Assembly (NCBI GenBank): GCA_013813125.1
Contig: JACCSH010000052.1
Span: 1 to 15,290, forward strand
Length of the DNA stretch: 15,290 nt
Direction of reading: 5' to 3'
Source: Nocardioidaceae bacterium
GTDB taxonomy: Bacteria; Actinomycetota; Actinomycetes; Propionibacteriales; Nocardioidaceae
Shown: piece by piece, positions 1-7,390 of the stretch
How the letters are laid out: each line of letters begins with the position of its first letter
How positions within the stretch are numbered: the first letter of the stretch is position 1
Notes under the pieces: generated by a model
What the model was told of the DNA's origin: nothing
The model's database searches: none
What the model saw: only the letters and a program-made list of their open reading frames with translations
Position numbers and translations under genes: made by a program

Positions 1-209
1 CGCCGATCTACCTGGCGGTCGGCGCCGTGCGAGATGCGCCGGTCGTGGTCGACGGGTCAGTCGTCGTCCGTCCACAGCTCGTTCTGGTCGCGACTGGCGA
101 CCACCGGATAGTCGACGGAGCGCAGGCGGGACGGATCACCACTGTCCTGCGCGAGTTACTCGCTGAGCCGGCGCGACTCGACACCCCCTGGCAGCCTTCG
201 CCGAGCTGA
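1..209 (+). CDS. 2-oxoacid dehydrogenase acyltransferase (E2-type), C-terminal fragment
   Basis: The frame is open from the left edge of the window (first whole codon at base 3) and stops with TGA at 207-209, so only the last 68 residues are visible. They contain DHRIVDG, which matches the DHRxxDG active-site motif of the 2-oxoacid dehydrogenase acyltransferase / chloramphenicol acetyltransferase fold. The His is the general base in acyl transfer. The motif is followed by a helix and an 'LLAEPARLD' tail typical of the C-terminal end of these domains, and preceded by 'YLAVGAVRD' and 'VRPQLVLVATGDHR', which match the strand leading into the motif. In the full enzyme this domain transfers acyl groups between dihydrolipoamide and CoA in a dehydrogenase complex. 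The fragment cannot show whether lipoyl domains are present, nor which 2-oxoacid is used. It is convergent with the next gene and looks unrelated to the sugar cluster. Confidence 0.75.
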   Translation, partial: PIYLAVGAVRDAPVVVDGSVVVRPQLVLVATGDHRIVDGAQAGRITTVLRELLAEPARLDTPWQPSPS

Positions 210-446
210 GCTACCTCGTTTGCGCGCGAGGGTCGTGGGTACGCATCGGCATGGCTCCCAAGAACGAGACCATTTCGTCTGCGTCGCTGACCTTCATCGG
301 GAATGAAACCACCATCTTGCGACTGCTCGAGCACTCGGTCGCCTGCTCCCCTCGACTGCGGTGTACACCAGCGGCGACAGGTTGACCGGGGACCATCTCG
401 ACGCGGTGCACCAGCGGTTTCCTGCCTCACTAGCGGCGACCCCGGC

Positions 447-1283
447 TCACTTGACCGCGCGCCGGGAGACCGCGTCATACAAGCGGTCGGGAACGAGGGG
501 TTTCACTACGGTGGCCAACCGGGCTGTGGCGCCGACCGGATAACGGGTGGACGGCCGACTCTCGGTCAGGGCCTTCTCGATCACCTGGGCCACGTCTTGC
601 GGTGAGCCGCCATACTCGTCGGCTTTGATCAGCGTCTTGCGATAGTTGGTGAGTCGTTCACGGTAGCGCTCGGTCTCTGGCAGTGCTCCTGCCAGCAATG
701 CCTCGATCCGTTGCACTCCCTTGCTCCAGATCGGCGTGGAGATGGGGCCGGGCTCCACGATGACCACGGAAATGCCTTCCGGCTCGAGCTCTTGGCGCCA
801 AGCGTCGCCGATGGCCTCGATCGCGAACTTCGAGGCGTGATAAGGGCCGCCGAACACCGACGCTCCCTTGCCGCCGACTGAGCCCACGAAGACAACTCTG
901 CCTGCGCTCCGCCGCAGCAGCGGTAGCGCCGCCCGGGTCATTGCGACCGGGCCGATCACGTTGACCTCGAGCTGTTCGCGAAGCTGCTCCAGAGGCACGA
1001 CCTCCAAGGGGCCGGGATACGCCTCACCTGCGTTGTTGACTAAGCCCTGAAGCCCCTCGTCTCCGAGCTCGTCGGTGACTTCGGTTATCGCAGCTGCGAT
1101 GGAGACCTCGTCGGTCACATCGAGTTTGAGCACTCGCAGCTCCGGAGAGGCCGCGGCCCGCAGTTCTTCTCCGTCAGTCAGGTCTCGCACCCCCGCGAAG
1201 ACGCGCATGCCTTGCTTGTCGAGGTGCAGGGCAGTGGCGGCGCCGATGCCCGTGGACGAACCCGTGATCAGTATGTTCTTCAT
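447..1283 (-). CDS. Classical short-chain dehydrogenase/reductase (SDR)
   Basis: A 278-residue Rossmann-fold oxidoreductase of the classical SDR family. Visible motifs are TGSSTGIG (residues 7-14, dinucleotide binding), NNAG (83-86), the catalytic Ser in VGSVGG (about 135), and YHASK with Tyr148 and Lys152. The reading frame stays open further upstream, but ATG at 1281-1283 is chosen because the glycine-rich motif then sits at the usual distance from the N-terminus. A GGAGGT sequence (complement of 1295-1300) also lies 11 bases ahead of it. The upstream extension would be antisense to the decarboxylase gene. The substrate cannot be read from sequence; proteins of this type reduce or oxidise alcohols, ketones or retinoid-like compounds with NAD(P)(H). 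It is divergent from the UDP-xylose synthase gene with 109 bases between the starts. It need not belong to the glycan pathway. Confidence 0.88.
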   Translation of the reverse strand: MKNILITGSSTGIGAATALHLDKQGMRVFAGVRDLTDGEELRAAASPELRVLKLDVTDEVSIAAAITEVTDELGDEGLQGLVNNAGEAYPGPLEVVPLEQLREQLEVNVIGPVAMTRAALPLLRRSAGRVVFVGSVGGKGASVFGGPYHASKFAIEAIGDAWRQELEPEGISVVIVEPGPISTPIWSKGVQRIEALLAGALPETERYRERLTNYRKTLIKADEYGGSPQDVAQVIEKALTESRPSTRYPVGATARLATVVKPLVPDRLYDAVSRRAVK

Positions 1284-1392
1284 GGCGTCAACGTACCTCC
1301 GTGCAGCGGCGGCAAGAGCGCATGGTTGGGCAAGGTCCGGGAGGGTACGAACTTGCTCGACTGATCCGACTCGGAAACCCACAGGAGCTCGC

Positions 1393-2358
1393 ATGGCCAA
1401 GCCCGAACCTCGTCGCGTCGCCATCACCGGAGGCGCGGGGTTCGTCGGTTCCTGGCTGTGTGAGGTGCTGAGCGACCGTGGCGTCGCCGTCGTCTGCGTC
1501 GACAACTTCAGCACCGGCAGCACTGCCAACGTCGCACACCTGCTGGACCGACGGGGCTTCGAGCTCGTGGAATCCGACATCTCGGCGGGTCTTGCCGTCA
1601 CGGGCGAGGTGGACTGGGTCCTGCACTTCGCGTCGCCGGCGTCGCCGCCCGACTATCTCCGGCTGCCGGTCGAGACACTGAGGGTGGGGAGTCTTGGCAC
1701 GATGCACGCCCTCGATCTGGCCAGAGAGAAGCGCTGCCGCTTCGTGATGGCGTCGACGTCGGAGGTGTACGGCGACCCGCTGGAGCATCCGCAGCGCGAG
1801 ACGTACTGGGGCAATGTCAACCCGGTCGGGCCGCGCAGTGTCTACGACGAGGCCAAGCGCTTCAGCGAGGCGCTCACGACGGCGTACCGGACCGCGTACG
1901 GAGTCGACACGACCATCGTGCGGATCTTCAACACCTATGGGCCGCGGATGCGGCCAGATGACGGCCGTGCCATCCCCACGTTCATCTTCCAGGCGGTGAA
2001 TTCCGAGGCGATAACCGTGGCCGGAGACGGCAGTCAGACCCGCTCCATCTGTTACATCGACGACACCGTGGCCGGCATTCTGGCGCTCGCCTCCAGCTCC
2101 GAGTGTGGCCCTGTCAACATCGGCAACGGCGAGGAGACGACCATGCTCGAGCTGGCAGAGCGGATCAAACGACTGGTCGGCTCGTCCAGCCCGATAACTT
2201 TCGTCGACCTACCAAAGGACGATCCGCGGGTTCGCTGCCCCGACATTTCGCTGGCACGCCGGCTCCTTGGCTGGAAACCCGAGGTGGACTCCGAGGCAGG
2301 TCTTACCAAGACGATCGAGTGGTTTGTGTCGCGGTCAGAAGTGCCTCAGCCGAGCTGA
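1393..2358 (+). CDS. uxs: UDP-glucuronate decarboxylase (UDP-xylose synthase), extended SDR
   Basis: A 321-residue NAD-dependent extended SDR. It has the GGAGFVG nucleotide motif (13-19), STSEVYGDP (121-129) supplying the Thr and Glu of the decarboxylase active site, and YDEAK (Tyr151, Lys155). The signatures FNTYGPRM (179-186), DDGR and GDGSQTRSICYIDD (211-224) are characteristic of UDP-xylose synthases. The reaction is UDP-glucuronate to UDP-xylose plus CO2 through a 4-keto intermediate. The start is ATG at 1393, with AGGAG at 1383-1387; the frame is open further upstream but that part is antisense to the neighbouring SDR. Substrate is available from the UDP-glucose 6-dehydrogenase at 11867. 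Its 3' end overlaps the convergent GT9 gene by 56 bases. Another NDP-sugar epimerase/dehydratase activity is possible, but the central motifs fit decarboxylases better than HldD. Confidence 0.85.
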   Translation: MAKPEPRRVAITGGAGFVGSWLCEVLSDRGVAVVCVDNFSTGSTANVAHLLDRRGFELVESDISAGLAVTGEVDWVLHFASPASPPDYLRLPVETLRVGSLGTMHALDLAREKRCRFVMASTSEVYGDPLEHPQRETYWGNVNPVGPRSVYDEAKRFSEALTTAYRTAYGVDTTIVRIFNTYGPRMRPDDGRAIPTFIFQAVNSEAITVAGDGSQTRSICYIDDTVAGILALASSSECGPVNIGNGEETTMLELAERIKRLVGSSSPITFVDLPKDDPRVRCPDISLARRLLGWKPEVDSEAGLTKTIEWFVSRSEVPQPS

Positions 2359-3265
2359 CCACCTCGTCGACGCCGATCCTCAGCAAAGCAGGGTCGACAC
2401 TGCCCCCCCAGGGGTCACCGGTCCCCTCCCCGTGCCAGATCGCGATGTGCTCAGGTCGGTTTGGCGGCGGCCCCCACCGTGTCGGAGGGGTCGGCCCGAA
2501 CAAGACGACAGAGGGGGTCCGCAAAGCCGTAGCGAGATGAGCTACTCCGGTGTCACCAGAGATCAGCAGCTGAGCGTCAGCGACGAGCGCCGCCAGCTGG
2601 AGCAGGTTCGTCCGACCGGCAAGCACCGCAGTGGTCGGCAGACCAGCAGAGTCCGCCACCGAAGTGGCGAGCGCCCGCTCTGCCGTACCGCCAGTGAGAA
2701 GGACTGGTAGACCCCGACCAACGGCCCACCCCGCCACGGCGGCGAAGCGATCCGCAGGCCATTGCCGGGAGGCAAACGCGGCTCCAGGGTGGATGATCAC
2801 GGCGCGGCGCATCGGCGGCTCGGTGGCCGGCACGGGGAGATCCAGCTCCTCCGGATCAGCCCGTGCCTCCAGGGTTTCCGCCACCAGGCGGCACCATCTC
2901 GCCACCTCATGCTCGTCGGCATTCCACGCCGGTCCGCTGATCCCCAACGCGGGGCAGTCGAATGCGACGAGGCGGCGTGCCTTGAGTCCGAGCAGGAGCT
3001 CGGAGCTCCGCGGGCCCTTGCCGTGCAGGTTGATCACGACGGCGGGTCGCGGATCTGACCACATCAACGGCTCCAGACCCAGGACCGGTAGCACCGTGTC
3101 GGCGACCTCAGCGAGGTCGACCAATGGTTCGAGCGCTGGCGGACAGCCGAGGATCAGCTCATGGTCCGGCAACGCTCTCCGCACGGCACGCAGGGCCGGT
3201 ATCGCGGCCAGCAGGTCTCCCAGACCCAGGGCCCTCAGGCAGAAGGCGACCGGACGAGCGCTCAG
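2303..3265 (-). CDS. GT9 family glycosyltransferase (heptosyltransferase-like), last gene of the operon
   Basis: A GT9 glycosyltransferase of about 320 residues, the family of ADP-heptose:LPS heptosyltransferases. The C-terminal nucleotide-sugar domain shows HPGAAFASRQWP, LTGG, AGRTNLLQLAAL, and the family hallmark GDTGVAHLA (about 237-245) followed by VVLFGPTPPTRW. The N-terminal domain needs the strand and loop LRALGLGDLLAAIPALR, which lies upstream of the first standard start codon (GTG at 3184). Between the in-frame stop at 3311-3313 and 3184 there is no ATG, GTG or TTG. The best start is CTG at 3265-3263: it overlaps the TGA of the preceding SDR as CTGA, and GGAAGG (complement of 3275-3280) lies 9 bases ahead. 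A base error turning ATGA into CTGA would give the same picture. The stop TAA at 2303-2305 lies inside the 3' end of the convergent decarboxylase gene. Likely role: transfer of a heptose or related sugar onto the glycan. Confidence 0.82.
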   Translation of the reverse strand: MSARPVAFCLRALGLGDLLAAIPALRAVRRALPDHELILGCPPALEPLVDLAEVADTVLPVLGLEPLMWSDPRPAVVINLHGKGPRSSELLLGLKARRLVAFDCPALGISGPAWNADEHEVARWCRLVAETLEARADPEELDLPVPATEPPMRRAVIIHPGAAFASRQWPADRFAAVAGWAVGRGLPVLLTGGTAERALATSVADSAGLPTTAVLAGRTNLLQLAALVADAQLLISGDTGVAHLATALRTPSVVLFGPTPPTRWGPPPNRPEHIAIWHGEGTGDPWGGSVDPALLRIGVDEVVSSAEALLTATQTTRSSW

Positions 3266-3945
3266 GGCCAGGAGCCTTCCATCGAGGGCGCGATGAGAAG
3301 CTCTCTGACCTCACAGCCCGGGGGCTGCTTCAATGCGAAGACAATCGCCCGGGCAACGTCGTGTGGCTGGTTGAGCTTGGCGTCCGGTGGTGGCTTGTAC
3401 TGCTCGGTGCGGCCATCGAAGAACGGCGTTTGCATGCCTCCCGGCACTAACAAGGTCACGCCCACACGCCCGGCTGTTTCGGCGGAGAGAGCCCGGGTGA
3501 ACCCAACGACCCCGAACTTCGATGCGCAGTAGGCCGTGGCGTCACTGAGGGCTCGCAAACCCAGGGTCGAGGCCACCGTCACCACGCGCCCCTGGCGCTC
3601 GATCAGGTCAGGCAGGGCTGCACGCACGACGGCGGCCGTGCCGAGCAGATTGACGAGCACCACCCGGTCCCAGTCGTCTGCGTCGACGTCATCGAGGCGC
3701 CCGCATGCGTCGATTCCAGCGCAGGTCACCACGCCGTCGAACCCACCGACACGTTGGGAGACTGCACGAACAGCCTCCTCGGTGCCTCTTGCGTCAGCCA
3801 GGTCTGCCAGCTCGCGCTCCCAGTCGGCCGTGGGCGGCACCCGGTCGAGCACTACGGGGCGTCCGCCGGCGTCGGCGACCGCTTGGGCGGTGGCGGCACC
3901 GAGACCGGATGAGCCGCCTGTGATGAGCACTGTTCCGACCGTCAT
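3262..3945 (-). CDS. Short-chain dehydrogenase/reductase within the heptose operon
   Basis: A 227-residue classical SDR, slightly short for the family. It shows TGGSSGLG (9-16), Ser126 in TVASTLG, and YCASK with Tyr139 and Lys143, so the catalytic Ser-Tyr-Lys set is intact. The usual NNAG is replaced by TCAG (74-77), a common but real deviation at the adenine/helix-4 position. ATG at 3945 follows the hldE stop by 15 bases, with GAAGGG (complement of 3953-3958) 7 bases ahead; its TGA is shared with the apparent CTG start of the next gene. Its position between hldE and a GT9 gene suggests it acts on the sugar, the sugar nucleotide or a biosynthetic intermediate. Classical SDRs rarely act on nucleotide sugars, so it is not a credible HldD replacement by motif alone. 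Substrate unknown. Confidence 0.87.
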   Translation of the reverse strand: MTVGTVLITGGSSGLGAATAQAVADAGGRPVVLDRVPPTADWERELADLADARGTEEAVRAVSQRVGGFDGVVTCAGIDACGRLDDVDADDWDRVVLVNLLGTAAVVRAALPDLIERQGRVVTVASTLGLRALSDATAYCASKFGVVGFTRALSAETAGRVGVTLLVPGGMQTPFFDGRTEQYKPPPDAKLNQPHDVARAIVFALKQPPGCEVRELLIAPSMEGSWP

Positions 3946-3960
3946 ATGAGGGCCCTTCGA

Positions 3961-5415
3961 CTACTTGGAGGTGGATGGCTGCTGAGTGGACAAGGCAGCG
4001 GTGGAGACGAGTTGTGTGGTGGAGTGGCCACCGACGTAGGGCAGGGCGACCGTCTGCCCACCCCAGCTCGCCAGCACCGGTGTCTCGGGCAGGCTGTGCC
4101 CGGCGTAGTCGCCGCCCTTTACCCAGACGTCCGGTTGGAGCTCTCGAAGCACCTCCACCGGTGTGCTCTCGTCGAAGATCACGACGGCGTCCACGCATTC
4201 CAGGGCGTTGAGCACCCGCGCGCGATCCGACATCGAAACGAGGGGACGGCCCGGGCCCTTGAGGCGGCGGACGGAGTCGTCGGAGTTGAGACAGACGATG
4301 AGGCAGTCCCCGAGGCGTCGAGCCGCCTCCAGAGTCGCCACGTGACCGGCGTGCAGCAGGTCGAAGCAGCCACCGGTGGCCACCACGACGCCCTTGTCGC
4401 GTCGCACCATCTCACACAGCTCGCCCACACTTGTTTGGCCGTGGGTCTGTCGGTGGACGAGGGACGCGCGCGCGGGCTCGGAGGAAACATCCGTCGCGGG
4501 GGAGATGGCAGTGGACAGCGGGCCCGGCCCCCCGGAAGCGACGTAGTCGGAGGCGCGCATCACGGCCGCCTGTACTGCCTCGACGAGGACACTGCCCGAC
4601 CCCAACGCAATCGCAGCTGACACCGCGAACCTGTCACCCGCTCCGCAAGGGTCGACGCAGTGCACATCGGGTGGTGCAGGTGTGACCATCGGAGCGCCGT
4701 CGGAGTAGGCGAGCAGAGCCCCTTGCGCACCCATCGTGACGACGACGGCGGAGGCGTGCCAGACCTCGGCAAGTCCTGCGGCGTCACGTCCGATGCGAGC
4801 CAGTGCAGTCATATCCTCCGACGTGGACATGTCGTATCTGCGAGCCCATTCGTGAGCTTCCCGCGAGTTCGGACTGACCAGATGAGCACCCCGCACCGGC
4901 GGAGCACCGAGAAGATGCGGATCCCACACCAGCGGAACTCGCGCGGAGCGGTTCTCGAGTAGCTGACGCAACTCGGCTGTGCCGGTCAGGCCGCGTCCGT
5001 AGTCGGCGACCAGGACACTGGCGGCGCCAGAGATCGCCGCCGCCGCCTCGACTGGGATAGTGCCGTGGTGTCCTCGCGTGCTGCCGGAGTCGAGTCGAAC
5101 GACAGGTTGGCTGCCCGCACGGACCCGACGCTTGACCGGCGTCGGCCCCGTGTAGTCCACCTCGATGAGCCGGATGCCGCTCAGCAGGCCCCGTAGCCGC
5201 TGCCCAGCGTCGTCAGCACCGATCGCCGTGATCAGCACCACGTCGTGACCGTCCCGAGCTGCCATGAGTGCCGCGAGGGCCGCGCCACCGGGTCGGGCCG
5301 ACTCGACAATCGAGTCGAGGACCGGCACCGGCGCGTCAGGGCTCAGTCGCTCGGCGTTGCCGACGAGGTCGATGTCGAGCAGGGCGTCACCTACGACGAT
5401 TAAGAGGCCGTTCAC
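3961..5415 (-). CDS. hldE: Bifunctional heptose 7-phosphate kinase / heptose 1-phosphate adenylyltransferase
   Basis: A 484-residue two-domain enzyme, close to the 477 residues of E. coli HldE. Residues 1 to about 310 form a PfkB/ribokinase-type kinase. It has GNAERLSPDAPVPV (19-32), a substrate-region pattern seen in RfaE kinases, PGGAALAA, and DPCGAGDRF (255-263) with the catalytic Asp261. The usual DTTGAGD is DPCGAGD here. Residues about 340-484 form a cytidylyltransferase-like adenylyltransferase: GGCFDLLHAGHV (348-359), LNSDDSVRRLKG, RPLV, and PDVWVKGGDY (428-437). The two halves phosphorylate D-glycero-D-manno-heptose 7-phosphate at C1, then activate the 1-phosphate with ATP to ADP-heptose. 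The open frame extends further upstream, but GTG at 5415 is chosen because it overlaps the gmhA TGA as GTGA, has GGAG (complement of 5422-5425) 6 bases ahead, and begins directly at the first kinase strand. Confidence 0.95.
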   Translation of the reverse strand: MNGLLIVVGDALLDIDLVGNAERLSPDAPVPVLDSIVESARPGGAALAALMAARDGHDVVLITAIGADDAGQRLRGLLSGIRLIEVDYTGPTPVKRRVRAGSQPVVRLDSGSTRGHHGTIPVEAAAAISGAASVLVADYGRGLTGTAELRQLLENRSARVPLVWDPHLLGAPPVRGAHLVSPNSREAHEWARRYDMSTSEDMTALARIGRDAAGLAEVWHASAVVVTMGAQGALLAYSDGAPMVTPAPPDVHCVDPCGAGDRFAVSAAIALGSGSVLVEAVQAAVMRASDYVASGGPGPLSTAISPATDVSSEPARASLVHRQTHGQTSVGELCEMVRRDKGVVVATGGCFDLLHAGHVATLEAARRLGDCLIVCLNSDDSVRRLKGPGRPLVSMSDRARVLNALECVDAVVIFDESTPVEVLRELQPDVWVKGGDYAGHSLPETPVLASWGGQTVALPYVGGHSTTQLVSTAALSTQQPSTSK

Positions 5416-6185
5416 GTCGAGCTCCGCGCTGATGTCGGCCCTTCTCGGCCCCTGCCCGCGGCGGCGGCGCTCGGAATGTGACCACGGCGCTTGACCTCGA
5501 GAGAACGGCTCGGACCGTCGACCGCACGGCTCGCGCTCGCTATACCCCGCTCGCGCCACTGCTGGACTCTCAGCGAAGAATCTGCGACACCGCTGGCGTG
5601 GTCGGCCGCTCGGTTTGAGAGCTCGAGGTCGAGCGAGGCGCAGACGAGATGCATCGCCACCAAGTGCAGTTCCTGGACGGTAGCCGTGAACTGGGACGGG
5701 ACGCAGAGCGCCTCATCTGCTACTGCCGCCAGCGGGTTGGGCCGTGGGCCAGTGAAGGCCAGCACCGTGAGGCCGCATTGGCGCCCACGGTCAGCGGCGG
5801 ACAAGATGTTGGGACTCCGCCCACTTGTCGACATCAGCACCAGCAGGTCACCCTCGCGCCCATGGGCTTGGACCTGACGGGCGAAAAGCTCGTCGGCCGG
5901 ATAGTCGTTGATGATCGCGGTCAGGCTCGAGGTCTCTGCGCTCAAGCAGATGGCCGAGAGGGGTCGGCGCTCGTCTCGGTAGCGACCGACGAGCTCGGCC
6001 GTCAGGTGCTGCGCCTGAGCCGCACTGCCGCCGTTGCCTGCTGCCAACAACCGCGCCCCGGCGCCGAGCCGCTGCGCGAGCAGGCACCCCCATTGCTCAG
6101 CCGTCTCGATGGCGGGCCCGAAGAGCGATGCGGCGGCCACGAGCTCGTCTACATGGCTTTGGCCCGTCGGTGTCTGCGCCGTCAT
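5412..6185 (-). CDS. gmhA: Sedoheptulose 7-phosphate isomerase (phosphoheptose isomerase)
   Basis: A SIS-domain isomerase that converts sedoheptulose 7-phosphate to D-glycero-D-manno-heptose 7-phosphate, the first step of ADP-heptose synthesis. It shows AAGNGGSAAQAQHLTAELVG (48-67), MSTSGRSPNIL (118-128) for phosphate binding, and TVQELHLVAMH (169-179). By position, His60, Glu64, Gln171 and His179 match the E. coli GmhA active-site and zinc residues His61, Glu65, Gln172 and His180. The family is usually about 190-200 residues; this one has 257, with an Arg/Ser/Ala-rich tail of about 65 residues after the core that shows no recognisable domain. ATG at 6185 overlaps the stop of the GT4 gene as ATGA, with AAGGG (complement of 6193-6197) 7 bases upstream; its TGA overlaps the hldE GTG. 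Confidence 0.94.
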   Translation of the reverse strand: MTAQTPTGQSHVDELVAAASLFGPAIETAEQWGCLLAQRLGAGARLLAAGNGGSAAQAQHLTAELVGRYRDERRPLSAICLSAETSSLTAIINDYPADELFARQVQAHGREGDLLVLMSTSGRSPNILSAADRGRQCGLTVLAFTGPRPNPLAAVADEALCVPSQFTATVQELHLVAMHLVCASLDLELSNRAADHASGVADSSLRVQQWRERGIASASRAVDGPSRSLEVKRRGHIPSAAAAGRGREGPTSARSST

Positions 6186-7390
6186 CGCATGGCCCTTGCC
6201 GTTGGGAGTCCGGCCCCTGCGCGGACTGACTCGTAGACCGCCTCTGTCTCAGCCGCGATGTGCTCCCACCGGTACATTCTGCAGGCACGTCTGAAACCCG
6301 CAGTGCCGTACGCGGCCCGACGCAGGGGATCGCTCAACAGTTCAGCCAGCGTTCGGGCCAACAGCTCCGGACGACGAGGCGGCACGAGCTCACCGGTCTC
6401 ACCAGGTACGACGGTGTCGAGCAGCCCTCCTACCGCCGAGCCGACGACCGGCCGCCCACAGGCCATCGCCTCGAGCGGCACGATCCCGAATGGTTCGTAC
6501 CAGGGAACGGCCACGACGACGTCAACGGACTGGATGAGCGCAGGAACCTCGTCGCGGGCCACCCTGCCGATGAAGTGGACCCGCTCGGCCGTTCCATCCT
6601 CGGAGGCGAGGGTGCGCAGCCGGCATACCTCCGGGTCAGCACTCAACGAGTCGGGAGCCGGGCCTCCGGCGATCACTAGCTCGACGTCGGGCAGGAGTCG
6701 CAACGCCCGGATCACGTCATCGACGCCCTTGCGTTCGACCAGCCGCCCCAACACCAAGAGCCGCGGTCGGGGGTTGTCGGGCAGCGGACTCGGCTCGAAG
6801 ACACGCACATCCACTCCACAGGGCACGATCGTCGCTCTTTGCGGGTCGAGGCCCAACGCGCACAACTCGCTGATCTCGTCGCGGCACGTAGCGATGACGT
6901 GATCGACCGTTCGACACAGCTCCGTCTCCCGTTTGCGCCGAGCCGGTGGGCTCGAGTCGCGCATACCCTGGTGCCGCCGCTTGACGGTGCCGAGCGCGTG
7001 AAAGGTCTGGAGCACCGGCATCGTCTGCCCTCTGGACGCGTCGACCGATGCCATGCCGCTCATCCAGAAGTGGGCGTGCACGAGGTCAAATGCCTCTGAG
7101 GCCCAGCGGACGCGCAGCTCGGCGGCAAACGCCGGCATGTGCACCAGCAGCTGGTCTTTGGGTATGTCGGTCGGGGGGCCGGCGAGCACATGCTCCACGA
7201 CGAAGCCGTCCGGCGTGGTCACCCGCCGCGCCACCGAGGTGCTGTCGCGTCGCGTGAAGACCGTCACGTCGTGACCTCGCTGAGCGAGACCTCTCGCCAA
7301 GGCCGCAACGTGGACGTTCTGACCTCCTGCGTCGACACCACCGAGAATCGCCAAGGGGTTGGCATGCTCGGAAACCATGGCGATCTTCAC
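6182..7390 (-). CDS. GT4 family glycosyltransferase (GT-B fold, MshA/sucrose-synthase-like)
   Basis: A 402-residue retaining GT-B glycosyltransferase. The N-terminal domain begins KIAMVSEHANPLA with GGVDAGGQNVHVAALA (17-32), a glycine-rich donor/acceptor loop shared with MshA and sucrose-phosphate synthase-like enzymes. DLVHAHFWMSG (102-112) and TFHALG follow. The C-terminal GT4 domain has LGRLVERKG (214-222) and EPFGIVPLE (299-307), the EX7E motif with Glu299 and Glu307, then MACGRPVV. Cytosolic or membrane-face action is likely, since there is no signal peptide or membrane helix. The GTG start at 7390 is preferred over the longer open frame: it overlaps the upstream GT9 stop as GTGA and is preceded by a perfect AGGAGG at 7 bases. 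Donor and acceptor are not readable; in this context it would add a hexose or heptose to the growing glycan. Confidence 0.92.
   Translation of the reverse strand: MKIAMVSEHANPLAILGGVDAGGQNVHVAALARGLAQRGHDVTVFTRRDSTSVARRVTTPDGFVVEHVLAGPPTDIPKDQLLVHMPAFAAELRVRWASEAFDLVHAHFWMSGMASVDASRGQTMPVLQTFHALGTVKRRHQGMRDSSPPARRKRETELCRTVDHVIATCRDEISELCALGLDPQRATIVPCGVDVRVFEPSPLPDNPRPRLLVLGRLVERKGVDDVIRALRLLPDVELVIAGGPAPDSLSADPEVCRLRTLASEDGTAERVHFIGRVARDEVPALIQSVDVVVAVPWYEPFGIVPLEAMACGRPVVGSAVGGLLDTVVPGETGELVPPRRPELLARTLAELLSDPLRRAAYGTAGFRRACRMYRWEHIAAETEAVYESVRAGAGLPTARAMR

Noticed and set aside
210..446. Small open frames on both strands in the gap after the E2 fragment (for example 211-411 on the minus strand and 303-605 on the plus strand)
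   Set aside because: No recognisable motifs, no convincing ribosome binding sites, and several run into or overlap the SDR gene. Treated as a non-coding convergent gap.
441..466. CCCGGC/GCCGGG inverted repeat as a terminator for the convergent genes
   Set aside because: Short stem, partly inside the SDR coding end, and no T-run on either strand.
1284..1601. N-terminal extension of the SDR (447-1283) to an earlier start
   Set aside because: It would run antisense through the start of the UDP-xylose synthase gene, and the nucleotide-binding motif would sit over 100 residues in. ATG at 1283 has a good ribosome binding site.
1393..2358. Calling this gene HldD (ADP-heptose 6-epimerase) because of its neighbours
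   Set aside because: Its central motifs (STSEVYGDP, FNTYGPRM, GDGSQTRSICYIDD) match UDP-glucuronate decarboxylases, and Ugd supplies the substrate.
5416..5559. Longer HldE start at 5559
   Set aside because: The added residues are Arg/Ser-rich with no kinase similarity and overlap gmhA; GTG at 5415 has a GTGA overlap and a ribosome binding site.
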